From contig CAIPUP010000271.1 of NCBI GenBank assembly GCA_903868285.1, forward strand, positions 1-7,282: a DNA stretch of 7,282 bases. The letters run 5' to 3'. The stretch comes from an uncultured beta proteobacterium. Lineage in GTDB: Bacteria; Pseudomonadota; Gammaproteobacteria; Burkholderiales; SG8-39. Position 1 is the stretch's first letter. Each line of letters starts with the position of its first letter. Below the pieces are notes generated by a model. That model worked only from the letters and a program-made list of their open reading frames with translations. It made no database searches and was not told the origin of the DNA. The position numbers and the translations under genes are program-made. Below, one piece after another: positions 1 to 5,974 of this stretch.

Positions 1-1305
1 CTGACGCAGGACCAGGTCCTGCGCGGCAACCTGCGGCACCCCCTGTATCGAAAATTGCTCGAGGTCGCGCCGCCGCGCTGCATCGTCGTGCCGCGTGACC
101 CGCAATTCACCACCGCCGACCTGCGCCCGGGTGATCTCTGCTGGCAGCAATTCCTGCCCGCTGCGGAAGCAACTGGTGCAGTGATACGTGCTGCCAATGC
201 GCACATCAACATTCTGTTCTCATCGGGCACTACCGCCGCACCCAAGGCGATCCCCTGGACCCATACCACACCGCTGAAATGCGCGATGGACGGCCACTGC
301 CACCACGACATCCGTCCAGGGGACATTGTTGCCTGGCCCACCAGCCCTGGCTGGATGATGGGACCCTGGCTGATCTGCGCCACGCTCATCAACGGCGCAA
401 CCCTGGCGCTGTTCGAAGGGTCTCCTACCGGCAGGGCATTCGCCAGCTTCGTGCAGCAGCGCCGCGTTTCGTTGCTGGGACTGGTCCCGAGCCTTGTGAA
501 GGCATGGCGGGCGAGCAGTTGCATAGACGGACTCGACTGGCACGCGATTCGTCGCTTCTCCTCGACCGGTGAGTGCTCCAACGCCGATGATATGCGGTGG
601 CTGATGGAGCGGGCCGGCGGTCGTCCTGTCATCGAGTATTGCGGCGGCACCGAAATTGGCGGAGCGTACCTGACGCAGACCCTCCTGCAACCGGCGTACC
701 CGGCGCTGTTCTCGACACCGGCGCTCGGCCTTGATTGTGTGATTCTCGATGACGATGGCCGGCCAGCCTCCAGTGGCGAACTGTTCATAGCGGGCACTTC
801 ACCCGGACTTTCAACCGAGTTGCTGGGCCGGGATCACTTTGCCGAGTATTTTGCCGGCACCCCGTGTGGCCTCGACGGTCGTCGACTCCGTCGTCATGGC
901 GATGAGGTGCAGCGCCTGCCCAATGACTACTACCGTGCGCTCGGGCGCGCCGACGACACCATGAACCTCGGCGGTATCAAGGTAGCCTCCGCCGAGATCG
1001 AACGAATACTCAATGTTGATCCGCTGCTGCTGGAATGCGCAGCCATCGCCGTTTCTCCAGCCCAGGGCGGACCGTCACAGTTGGTCATCTTCGCGGTGAC
1101 CCTTCCGCTGACCACCGTCTCGCCCGGAGAGTTGCAGCAGCGTTTGCAAAAACAACTGTCGGCCGGGCTCAGCCCCTTGTTCCGGATTGCCGAACTGCGG
1201 ATGGTCACTGCGCTGCCCCGCACAGCATCCAACAAGATAATGCGCCGTCACTTGCGAGCCGAAGCTGGCCGTGCAGCCGATCCGCAATCACACAACGTTT
1301 CCTGA
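1..1305 (+). CDS. AMP-forming acyl-CoA synthetase (acetyl/acetoacetyl-CoA synthetase-like), 5'-truncated by window edge
   Basis: This is an ANL-superfamily adenylating enzyme that would activate a carboxylic acid to its acyl-CoA in two steps (acyl-AMP, then thioester) in the cytoplasm. The frame is open from base 1 to the TGA at 1303-1305, giving 434 visible residues. Family members of this type are usually 550-700 residues, so the N-terminal part lies outside the window, and the TTG at 55 is an internal Leu codon rather than a start. Visible motifs are the P-loop SSGTTAAPKAIPW (from 220), the A5 motif EYCGGTE (about 634-654), the A7/A8 region with HGDEV (about 895-909) and LGRADDTMNLGGIKV (about 940-984), and the A10 motif PRTASNKIMRR, whose catalytic Lys codon is 1234-1236. 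All core residues look intact. The GGTE and NLGGIKV style resembles acetyl/acetoacetyl-CoA synthetases and the plant AAE17/18 group. The substrate cannot be read from the sequence. It is the first visible gene of a four-gene operon, 16 nt before the FAH gene. Confidence 0.9.
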   Translation: MTQDQVLRGNLRHPLYRKLLEVAPPRCIVVPRDPQFTTADLRPGDLCWQQFLPAAEATGAVIRAANAHINILFSSGTTAAPKAIPWTHTTPLKCAMDGHCHHDIRPGDIVAWPTSPGWMMGPWLICATLINGATLALFEGSPTGRAFASFVQQRRVSLLGLVPSLVKAWRASSCIDGLDWHAIRRFSSTGECSNADDMRWLMERAGGRPVIEYCGGTEIGGAYLTQTLLQPAYPALFSTPALGLDCVILDDDGRPASSGELFIAGTSPGLSTELLGRDHFAEYFAGTPCGLDGRRLRRHGDEVQRLPNDYYRALGRADDTMNLGGIKVASAEIERILNVDPLLLECAAIAVSPAQGGPSQLVIFAVTLPLTTVSPGELQQRLQKQLSAGLSPLFRIAELRMVTALPRTASNKIMRRHLRAEAGRAADPQSHNVS

Positions 1306-1308
1306 CCC

Positions 1309-1314
1309 AGGTGG
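1309..1314 (+). promoter_or_regulatory. Ribosome binding site of the FAH-family gene
   Basis: AGGTGG lies 7 nt before the ATG at 1322. It supports that ATG over the in-frame GTG at 1271, which would overlap the upstream synthetase and add 17 residues with no family resemblance. Confidence 0.6.
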
Positions 1315-1321
1315 ACCCGCA

Positions 1322-2299
1322 ATGAAACTCGCCACATTCCAGTACCAGCAGCGCACGCTAGTCGGCGTCGCGCTGAACGACACCCATCTACTGCCACTCG
1401 ATGCCTTGCCCGTTTGCGCGTCGATGCAGAGCCTGATCGCCGCCGGCAGTGCCGGTCTTGCCGCAATCCGCGAGTATCTTGCAGTAGCAGCCGAGCCCCG
1501 GCAGATGATCCCTGTCGAGGCAGTGACCTGGCTGCCGCCGGTAACTTCACCCGGCAAGATTTGCGGCGTGGCGATGAACAACTCAGCCAGCAACGCGCGC
1601 AAGATCAGCGCGCCGGAACACCCGGCATTCTTTCTGAAGCCTGCTTCCTCGCTGGTAGCACACCAGCAGCCAGTGCTGATCCGCGAATACTACGGCAGCG
1701 TGCATCCGGAGCCGGAGCTGGCCTGCGTAATCGGCAGAACGGCACGCGAAATCGCGCCCGAACGGGCACTTGATTACGTGTTCGGCTATACGATCTTCGA
1801 TGACATCACCGGCAATGGCATGCGTGCGCAGGACCGGTTTCATTACTACGCCTTGTACCCGAAAGCCGACAACCCGGCCGAGCTTGAGAGGGTTGAACAG
1901 CACCTCTCCTACGCGGCACGTTACAAGGGCAGCGACACCTTCAGCGCGATGGGGCCCTGGTTGGTTACCGCAGACGATATTGCCGACCCCGATAACCTTG
2001 ATGTCTCCTGCAAGGTTGGTGGTGAGCTCGTCGCTGAGGACAGCACGCGTTACTACAATTTCAAAGTGGCGGAAGTGCTGAGTTTCATCAGCCACTTTTT
2101 GACGCTGCATCCGGGTGATGTCATCGCCATGGGGACAGCGTTCAAGCCCTCCGCCACCCGCAAATCCATCCACCATGCAAACCTGCAGGTGGTACCGGGG
2201 CCGATAGAGATCGAAATCCGTGGACTGGGTCGACAGGTCTCCCCGGTCAGCGTGCAGAAAGGAGGACTGGGCAGATGGCAACTGAAACGCAGCGACTGA
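1322..2299 (+). CDS. Fumarylacetoacetate hydrolase (FAH) family protein
   Basis: This 325-residue protein belongs to the FAH superfamily, metal-dependent enzymes that hydrolyse C-C bonds of beta-diketones or decarboxylate, isomerise or hydrate 2-oxo acids, typically in aromatic or cyclic-compound catabolism. The N-terminal part (about 1-70) is variable. The catalytic domain starts near the KICGVAMNN segment (79-87, equivalent to the usual K-I-x-x-x-G-x-N-Y). The metal-ligand pair E130-x-E132 sits in HPEPELACVIGR, and the third acidic ligand is probably D161 in GYTIFDDITG. GPWLVTADDI (211-220) and HPGDVIAMGTAF (263-274) match the conserved C-terminal core. The stretch between Q170 and K202 is longer than in typical members, and the usual TGTP motif reads MGTA, so substrate preference may differ. 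The ATG at 1322 is preferred because of its AGGTGG site. The 3' end overlaps the next gene by 25 nt, implying coupled expression. Family assignment is secure; the exact reaction is unknown. Confidence 0.9.
   Translation: MKLATFQYQQRTLVGVALNDTHLLPLDALPVCASMQSLIAAGSAGLAAIREYLAVAAEPRQMIPVEAVTWLPPVTSPGKICGVAMNNSASNARKISAPEHPAFFLKPASSLVAHQQPVLIREYYGSVHPEPELACVIGRTAREIAPERALDYVFGYTIFDDITGNGMRAQDRFHYYALYPKADNPAELERVEQHLSYAARYKGSDTFSAMGPWLVTADDIADPDNLDVSCKVGGELVAEDSTRYYNFKVAEVLSFISHFLTLHPGDVIAMGTAFKPSATRKSIHHANLQVVPGPIEIEIRGLGRQVSPVSVQKGGLGRWQLKRSD
2258..2265 (+). promoter_or_regulatory. Strong ribosome binding site inside the FAH gene
   Basis: AAAGGAGG lies 9 nt before the ATG at 2275 and within the 3' coding end of the FAH gene. 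It is the best Shine-Dalgarno match among the starts in the window and fixes the start of the SnoaL-like gene, so that protein may be translated well independently of the upstream frame. Confidence 0.75.
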
Positions 2300-2751
2300 A
2301 CCTGCTTGAGACGCGATTGGCGCTGGAAGCCCTCAACACGGATTTCTGCCACTTTCTGGACCATGGCGATATTGAGGCTCTGGTGGAACTGTTCACCGAG
2401 GATGCCGTCTACACCCACGGTAGCCGGCGCTCGAGTGGTCGCACGGAGATTCTCACGCTGTTCCAGCGGCGAGGCTCCGCCGGGCCGCGCACCGCGCGAC
2501 ACCTTTACTCCTGTCTGCGGCTTCAGGTGGAAAGTGAAGACCGTGCAAGCGGGACCAGTGTGTGCCTTACCTTTGCCTTCGACGGCACTGCTCCGATCGT
2601 ACCGGCGGAACCGCACCTGGTCGCCGACTTCATTGATGAGTACCGCCGCTGCGCCGACGGCCGCTGGCGTATCAGCAAACGCCACATCGAGCGGATATTC
2701 GTGGCGGCCAACAACCAGGGCCCGGTCGGACAGACCACGGCAAGAAACTGA
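2275..2751 (+). CDS. SnoaL/NTF2-fold small protein (nuclear transport factor 2-like family)
   Basis: This 158-residue protein has the layout of the SnoaL-like/NTF2 cone-fold family. An N-terminal helical part (about 8-38) carries the F-x-D-H-G-D-I-E-A-L-V-E-L-F-T-E-D-A-V pattern (about 28-45). SSGRTEILTLF (53-63) follows, then TARHLYSC (73-80) with the characteristic R-H pair (R75-H76), and strands rich in alternating hydrophobics up to WRISKRHIERIF (131-142). Members include dehydratases, isomerases, cyclases and non-catalytic partners such as ring-hydroxylating dioxygenase small subunits. No dioxygenase large subunit is visible here, so a small dehydratase, isomerase or hydratase acting on a pathway intermediate is the more natural guess, but that is inference. 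The start is fixed by the AAAGGAGG site. It overlaps the FAH gene by 25 nt and ends 2 nt before the next start, firmly inside the operon. No signal peptide is seen, so it is cytoplasmic. Confidence 0.8.
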   Translation: MATETQRLNLLETRLALEALNTDFCHFLDHGDIEALVELFTEDAVYTHGSRRSSGRTEILTLFQRRGSAGPRTARHLYSCLRLQVESEDRASGTSVCLTFAFDGTAPIVPAEPHLVADFIDEYRRCADGRWRISKRHIERIFVAANNQGPVGQTTARN

Positions 2752-2753
2752 CC

Positions 2754-3578
2754 ATGAATGATGATCACCCACCCATGTTGATTGCCGTTGCGCCCAACGG
2801 TGCGCGCCGTCGGCGCTCTGACCATGCTGCGTTGCCCATCACGCCGCACGAACTGGCGCGCACCGCGCGTAGCTGTCTTGAGGCAGGCGCCTGCATGCTG
2901 CATCTGCATGTGCGCAATGCCATGGAGCAACACAGCCTGGAACCAGAAGACTACCGTCCGGCACTGGCTGCCATCCGGGCGGAGGTCGGTGATGAATTGC
3001 TGGTGCAGGTCACATCGGAGGCCGCAAGGGTTTACCAGCCGGACCAGCAGCTGCGTTCATTGCTGGCCTTGCAGCCGGAATCTGCTTCGCTGGCGCTGCG
3101 CGAGTTGTTGCCGGATGCCGAAGCTGTCGAGAAGTCAGCACCTGTACTGAAGCGTCTCGCCGAAGCCGGAACGCTGCTGCAATACATCCTGTACAGTCCT
3201 GCCGAATTGCAGCGCTTCAATCAGTTGATGCTGGATGGCGCGCTGCCGAAAGGTCGGCAGTTTCTGCTGTTTGTGCTTGGCAGTTTCGACAAGGCAGCGA
3301 CTGATCATCAGACGCTGGCGGCTTTTGTTGCCCACACCAGACCGGAACATAGTTGGATGTGCTGTGCATTCGGACCGGCAGAAACAACGATCATGGGCGA
3401 AGTTGCCCGGCTGGGTGGACATGCGAGAGTCGGCTTCGAGAACAACCTGCAGGCCCCGGATGGCAGCGTGGTAGCAAACAATGCCACGCTGGTACGTCTC
3501 GCGGTGGAGCAGGCCAAGGCCGCCGGCCGCACTACTGCCACGGCCGCCGACGCGCGGCGTCACTTGCGGGGAAATTGA
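2754..3578 (+). CDS. BKACE/DUF849-family beta-keto acid cleavage protein (Kce-like)
   Basis: This 274-residue TIM-barrel protein belongs to the family of 3-keto-5-aminohexanoate cleavage enzyme (Kce). Known members use Zn2+ to condense a beta-keto acid with acetyl-CoA, releasing acetoacetate and a new acyl-CoA. Visible landmarks are LPITPHEL (27-34), EAGACMLHLHVRN (43-55) with the zinc-binding H50-x-H52, the VQVTSE strand end (84-89), VLGSFDKAAT (174-183) and GGHARVGFENN (221-231) followed by NNATLV (242-247). In Kce the equivalent of the last motif is R-V-G-L-E-D-N, supplying an Arg, a Glu zinc ligand and a catalytic Asp. Here R225 and E229 are kept but the Asp position is N230. The N-terminal TGAE-like motif reads NGAR (15-18). 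These changes suggest altered chemistry or specificity. The ATG at 2754 follows the previous stop by 2 nt and has only a weak Shine-Dalgarno, consistent with translational coupling; the in-frame ATG at 2775 is an alternative. It is the last gene of the plus-strand operon. Confidence 0.85.
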   Translation: MNDDHPPMLIAVAPNGARRRRSDHAALPITPHELARTARSCLEAGACMLHLHVRNAMEQHSLEPEDYRPALAAIRAEVGDELLVQVTSEAARVYQPDQQLRSLLALQPESASLALRELLPDAEAVEKSAPVLKRLAEAGTLLQYILYSPAELQRFNQLMLDGALPKGRQFLLFVLGSFDKAATDHQTLAAFVAHTRPEHSWMCCAFGPAETTIMGEVARLGGHARVGFENNLQAPDGSVVANNATLVRLAVEQAKAAGRTTATAADARRHLRGN

Positions 3579-3585
3579 TTTCAGT

Positions 3586-3605
3586 GTTGCCCGACCAGGG
3601 CCAAC
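3586..3605. terminator. Weak hairpin in the 47-nt convergent intergenic gap (possible terminator)
   Basis: GTTGCCC (3586-3592) can pair with GGGCCAAC (3598-3605) around a 5-nt loop, giving a 7-bp stem with one bulged C. It lies just after the BKACE stop and before the cytochrome stop on the other strand, where a shared bidirectional terminator would be expected. No clean T-run follows on either strand; a TTTTT stretch lies about 30 nt further on the plus strand. The call is tentative. Confidence 0.2.
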
Positions 3606-3625
3606 GCAGGTTGCGGTAATCGCTG

Positions 3626-4048
3626 CTACTGTTTTTCAGCGTGGTCCAGCGCCCATCCCATCACCGTGTCTTCCAGTGCCGGCTCGTCGACGGGAAAAGC
3701 CATGATGTGCGCATACAGGGCCGCGACGTCAGCATCGTCGAGCACTTCTGCGCTGAAGTGCGGCATCTTCACGCTGGGCTCGGGAGGCTGTTGATCGGCA
3801 CGCAGGCGCAGATAAGCGCGAAACACCTCTTCACTGGCCAGGAACGGCGTCTTGCCAGCCAGCAATATGGGCGGCGCCGGGAACAGGTTGTTGGTGCGCT
3901 CCACATGCGTACCCTTGCCCTGATGACCATGACAGGTATAACAGCCGTGCTGGTTGTAGAGGGCGGCGCCGGCTGCAGAAGTTTGCGCCTGCACTGTGCC
4001 TGCCAGCGCAAGACTGAGAACGATGCAGTGTGAGAGATTGCGGATCAT
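3626..4048 (-). CDS. Small periplasmic mono-heme c-type cytochrome
   Basis: This 140-residue protein carries an N-terminal Sec signal peptide (about 1-21, hydrophobic core IVLSLALAG, likely cleavage after VQA). The mature class I cytochrome c domain has a single heme-attachment motif, CYTCH (36-40). The axial Met is probably M95 in VKMPHFSAEVLDD, followed by the C-terminal helix DADVAALYAHIMAF (105-118). It would act as a soluble electron carrier or electron-accepting partner in the periplasm. The start at 4048 is chosen because it gives a normal signal peptide and follows a GAGG site at proper spacing; the in-frame ATG at 4084 would overlap the upstream gene and put 12 extra residues before the signal. 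Its start lies 10 nt after the stop of the ThDP enzyme, so the two are probably co-transcribed and functionally linked, perhaps with the cytochrome taking electrons from the ThDP enzyme's reaction or from a further dehydrogenase. The TAG stop is at 3628-3626. Confidence 0.9.
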   Translation of the reverse strand: MIRNLSHCIVLSLALAGTVQAQTSAAGAALYNQHGCYTCHGHQGKGTHVERTNNLFPAPPILLAGKTPFLASEEVFRAYLRLRADQQPPEPSVKMPHFSAEVLDDADVAALYAHIMAFPVDEPALEDTVMGWALDHAEKQ

Positions 4049-4056
4049 GCGTGCTG

Positions 4057-4060
4057 CCTC
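4057..4060 (-). promoter_or_regulatory. Ribosome binding site of the cytochrome c gene, overlapping the upstream stop
   Basis: On the minus strand the TGA stop of the ThDP gene is the start of TGAGGCAGC, so GAGG overlaps the stop codon and sits 8 nt before the ATG at 4048. This arrangement favours translational coupling and supports the shorter cytochrome start. Confidence 0.55.
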
Positions 4061-5957
4061 AGCGCGGCTGGGTGAGAACATCAACCAGGAAGGGTCTGCC
4101 TTCCTTCACCACCTCGACTCCGCGTCGATAGGCCTCAGCCAGCTCAGCGGGATCGCTGATGGGCCCCACGGCTTCTACGCCGTAGCCTTGCGCTATTGAT
4201 CGATAGTCTACAAACGGGTCTCGCAGCGTCGTACCTATGTGCGCACGATCGGTGCCACGACCACGTGCGCCGGTGAGGTATTGCACAAACATCAGCTCCT
4301 GGTGCCATGCCCGGTTGTTGTGCATCACGATCAACAGCGGCAGCTGGTGATGGGCCGCCGTCCACAATGCGCCGGGCATGAAATTGAAATCGCCATCGCC
4401 CTGGAAATCGACCACGATGCGCCCGTTGTCGCGCGCTGCCAGCGCCGCGCCGACCGAGGCGCCGAGACTGTAACCGATACCGGCCGCACCACTGCCGCCA
4501 AGGCAGGAATAGGGCCGGTCATGTTGCCAGAGGTCAGCATGATGGCCGCCGGAAAAATTCGTTTGGGAACCGATGCACCAATCTTCGTTGGCAATGTGTG
4601 GCCACAGCTCCGCATAGAGACGTGCGGTGTTGACCGGACTCGCGTCCCAACCACGACGACGACGTTCCATTTGCGCGCGCAACCCGGTGAGTCGTGCTTC
4701 GCGGTTGGCTTGTGCATGCGCTGCGCTGCGCTCACGAATCACGGCAGCTCGACCTGCAGCATTGGCAGACGCCACGACAGCGTCGAGGATCAAGGCCAAA
4801 GACGCTTCTGCATCGGCAGTCCGCCTTTCACCGGCACCGCCTCCAGCCGCGCCGCTGCGGCCGCGCACAATCGAAAGTCCCACGCCGGCATCGTCGCGGC
4901 CCACCAAGGTGCCAATGTCTGGCCCCACAATCGCGAAGTGCGTCGCAGGTAGTTCCAGACCCAGTACAAAATCGTAATCCGCACTGGCGCCAGGCCCACA
5001 CAGTGGATGCGTTTGCGGAAAGCTCATCGGCCCCTGATTCGCACGCGTGCCGGTGCAGGCACCAGTCAGTTCAGCGAGTCGCACGGCCCGCTCCACACCT
5101 TCGGGCGTACGCAGACGGCCGACATCGATACGCGGATTGCTGGCAGTGAGCAAACGCTCGGCCAGCAGCGCAGCGTCTGCAGTGGAGATCAATGGAAACT
5201 GTGGCTGACGTCGCGGCGGCAAACTGAAGCCAGCTGCCGACATCTTCTGCAGTTGCGAATCGACTACGACAAGAGTCGGTGCGCAGGGCGGTGTCATGGC
5301 CTGATTCCATGCTTCCTGGATGGCTTCCAGCGCATCGGGCAGTGTGCGCGGATAGGCATCCCATTTGGTATAGGGCCTGACCAATGCAGCAAGATCGTCA
5401 GCAATGTGGGCCTGGATGAAACCGTCGTCGCTTCCTATCAACAACACTATCGGTGTCTTGTCGACAAAGGCCTGGTAGATGGCCATCGAGGCATTCTGCA
5501 GCCCGACAGTAGCGTGCAGCATCACCACCATCGGTTTGCCCGTGGCCTTGCCATAACCGTGCGCCATGTCCACCGCCGACCCTTCGTGCAGCGCCGTGAT
5601 CAACTCCGGCGTTCTGTTGGGATGTTCGGGGTGATTGATGATCGACTCGTGCAGACCTTCAAAACTCGACGACGGATTGGCAGCAACAAACTCGACGCCG
5701 AGTTCCCGCAGCATCTCCACCATCAGGTCGGATCCCGGCCGACTGGTAATGCCAGTCACTGCCGGCGGGCTGATCGCGGCAGTATCACGCTCAAGTTGCT
5801 GGGCCGTTGGCAATTGCGCCGAGGCGGAAGCGCCGCTGCTGGCAGCCTGGCCGGCAGCATGCGGCGCAAAAGCTCCCAGCAGCGCTGCTGTCCCAACAGC
5901 GCCGCTGCCACCGAGAAAGCCGCGTCGGCTTAGACTGTTACCGTCTTTCTCTTCCAT
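4059..5957 (-). CDS. Tat-exported thiamine-diphosphate-dependent enzyme (acetolactate synthase/benzoylformate decarboxylase-like)
   Basis: This 632-residue protein begins with a twin-arginine signal: SRRGFLGG (10-17), then a small-residue hydrophobic segment (about 17-36) and an Ala/Ser-rich linker to about residue 60. The rest has the three-domain layout of ThDP enzymes. The PYR domain (about 70-235) contains NPSSSFEGL (94-102) in place of the common G-x-P-G motif, and ALHEGSAVDMAHGYGKATG (122-140), where E125 is the expected cofactor-activating Glu. A central domain (about 255-395) includes a Gly/Ala-rich insert (365-378). The PP domain has the ThDP/Mg motif GDGDF (520-524) followed by HNN (546-548). 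Catalytic signatures are intact, so it should bind ThDP and act on a 2-oxo acid, acyloin or 1,2-diketone; the substrate is unknown. Members of this superfamily are normally cytoplasmic, so export is unusual, although Tat can carry folded cofactor-loaded proteins. It lies 17 nt after the TonB receptor and 10 nt before the cytochrome c gene. Confidence 0.88.
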   Translation of the reverse strand: MEEKDGNSLSRRGFLGGSGAVGTAALLGAFAPHAAGQAASSGASASAQLPTAQQLERDTAAISPPAVTGITSRPGSDLMVEMLRELGVEFVAANPSSSFEGLHESIINHPEHPNRTPELITALHEGSAVDMAHGYGKATGKPMVVMLHATVGLQNASMAIYQAFVDKTPIVLLIGSDDGFIQAHIADDLAALVRPYTKWDAYPRTLPDALEAIQEAWNQAMTPPCAPTLVVVDSQLQKMSAAGFSLPPRRQPQFPLISTADAALLAERLLTASNPRIDVGRLRTPEGVERAVRLAELTGACTGTRANQGPMSFPQTHPLCGPGASADYDFVLGLELPATHFAIVGPDIGTLVGRDDAGVGLSIVRGRSGAAGGGAGERRTADAEASLALILDAVVASANAAGRAAVIRERSAAHAQANREARLTGLRAQMERRRRGWDASPVNTARLYAELWPHIANEDWCIGSQTNFSGGHHADLWQHDRPYSCLGGSGAAGIGYSLGASVGAALAARDNGRIVVDFQGDGDFNFMPGALWTAAHHQLPLLIVMHNNRAWHQELMFVQYLTGARGRGTDRAHIGTTLRDPFVDYRSIAQGYGVEAVGPISDPAELAEAYRRGVEVVKEGRPFLVDVLTQPR

Positions 5958-5964
5958 TGCTGCG

Positions 5965-5968
5965 CTCC
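5965..5968 (-). promoter_or_regulatory. Ribosome binding site of the ThDP enzyme gene
   Basis: GGAG on the minus strand (within TTGGAGC) lies 7 nt before the ATG at 5957. It supports the start that includes the full twin-arginine signal peptide. Confidence 0.6.
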
Positions 5969-5974
5969 AATGCC

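Noticed and set aside
55..57. TTG at 55 as a true start of the acyl-CoA synthetase
   Set aside because: The frame stays open to base 1 and the remaining protein would lack the N-terminal part of the adenylating domain, so the gene is simply cut by the window edge.
1271..1321. GTG at 1271 as the start of the FAH-family gene
   Set aside because: It would overlap the synthetase gene and add 17 residues unlike the family; the ATG at 1322 has a properly spaced AGGTGG.
1583..2281. Minus-strand open frame (232 codons) inside the FAH gene
   Set aside because: Complement of conserved FAH-domain coding sequence; no credible start context or domain.
2053..2772. Minus-strand open frame (239 codons) across the FAH and SnoaL-like genes
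   Set aside because: It spans two well-supported plus-strand genes and their junction and has no family-like motif.
3626..4048. Cytochrome c as a subunit of a quinoprotein alcohol dehydrogenase
   Set aside because: A single-heme cytochrome with a signal peptide would fit, but no PQQ dehydrogenase gene is in the window, so the link is unsupported.
4049..4084. ATG at 4084 as the start of the cytochrome c gene
   Set aside because: It adds 12 polar residues before the signal peptide and overlaps the ThDP gene; the ATG at 4048 has GAGG at good spacing.
4239..4952. Plus-strand open frame (237 codons) opposite the ThDP gene
   Set aside because: Antisense shadow of the same gene, with no recognisable motif.
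5007..5933. Long plus-strand open frame (308 codons) opposite the ThDP gene
   Set aside because: It is antisense to an intact gene with clear cofactor motifs, is Arg/His/Cys-rich without recognisable domain features, and is expected in GC-rich DNA.
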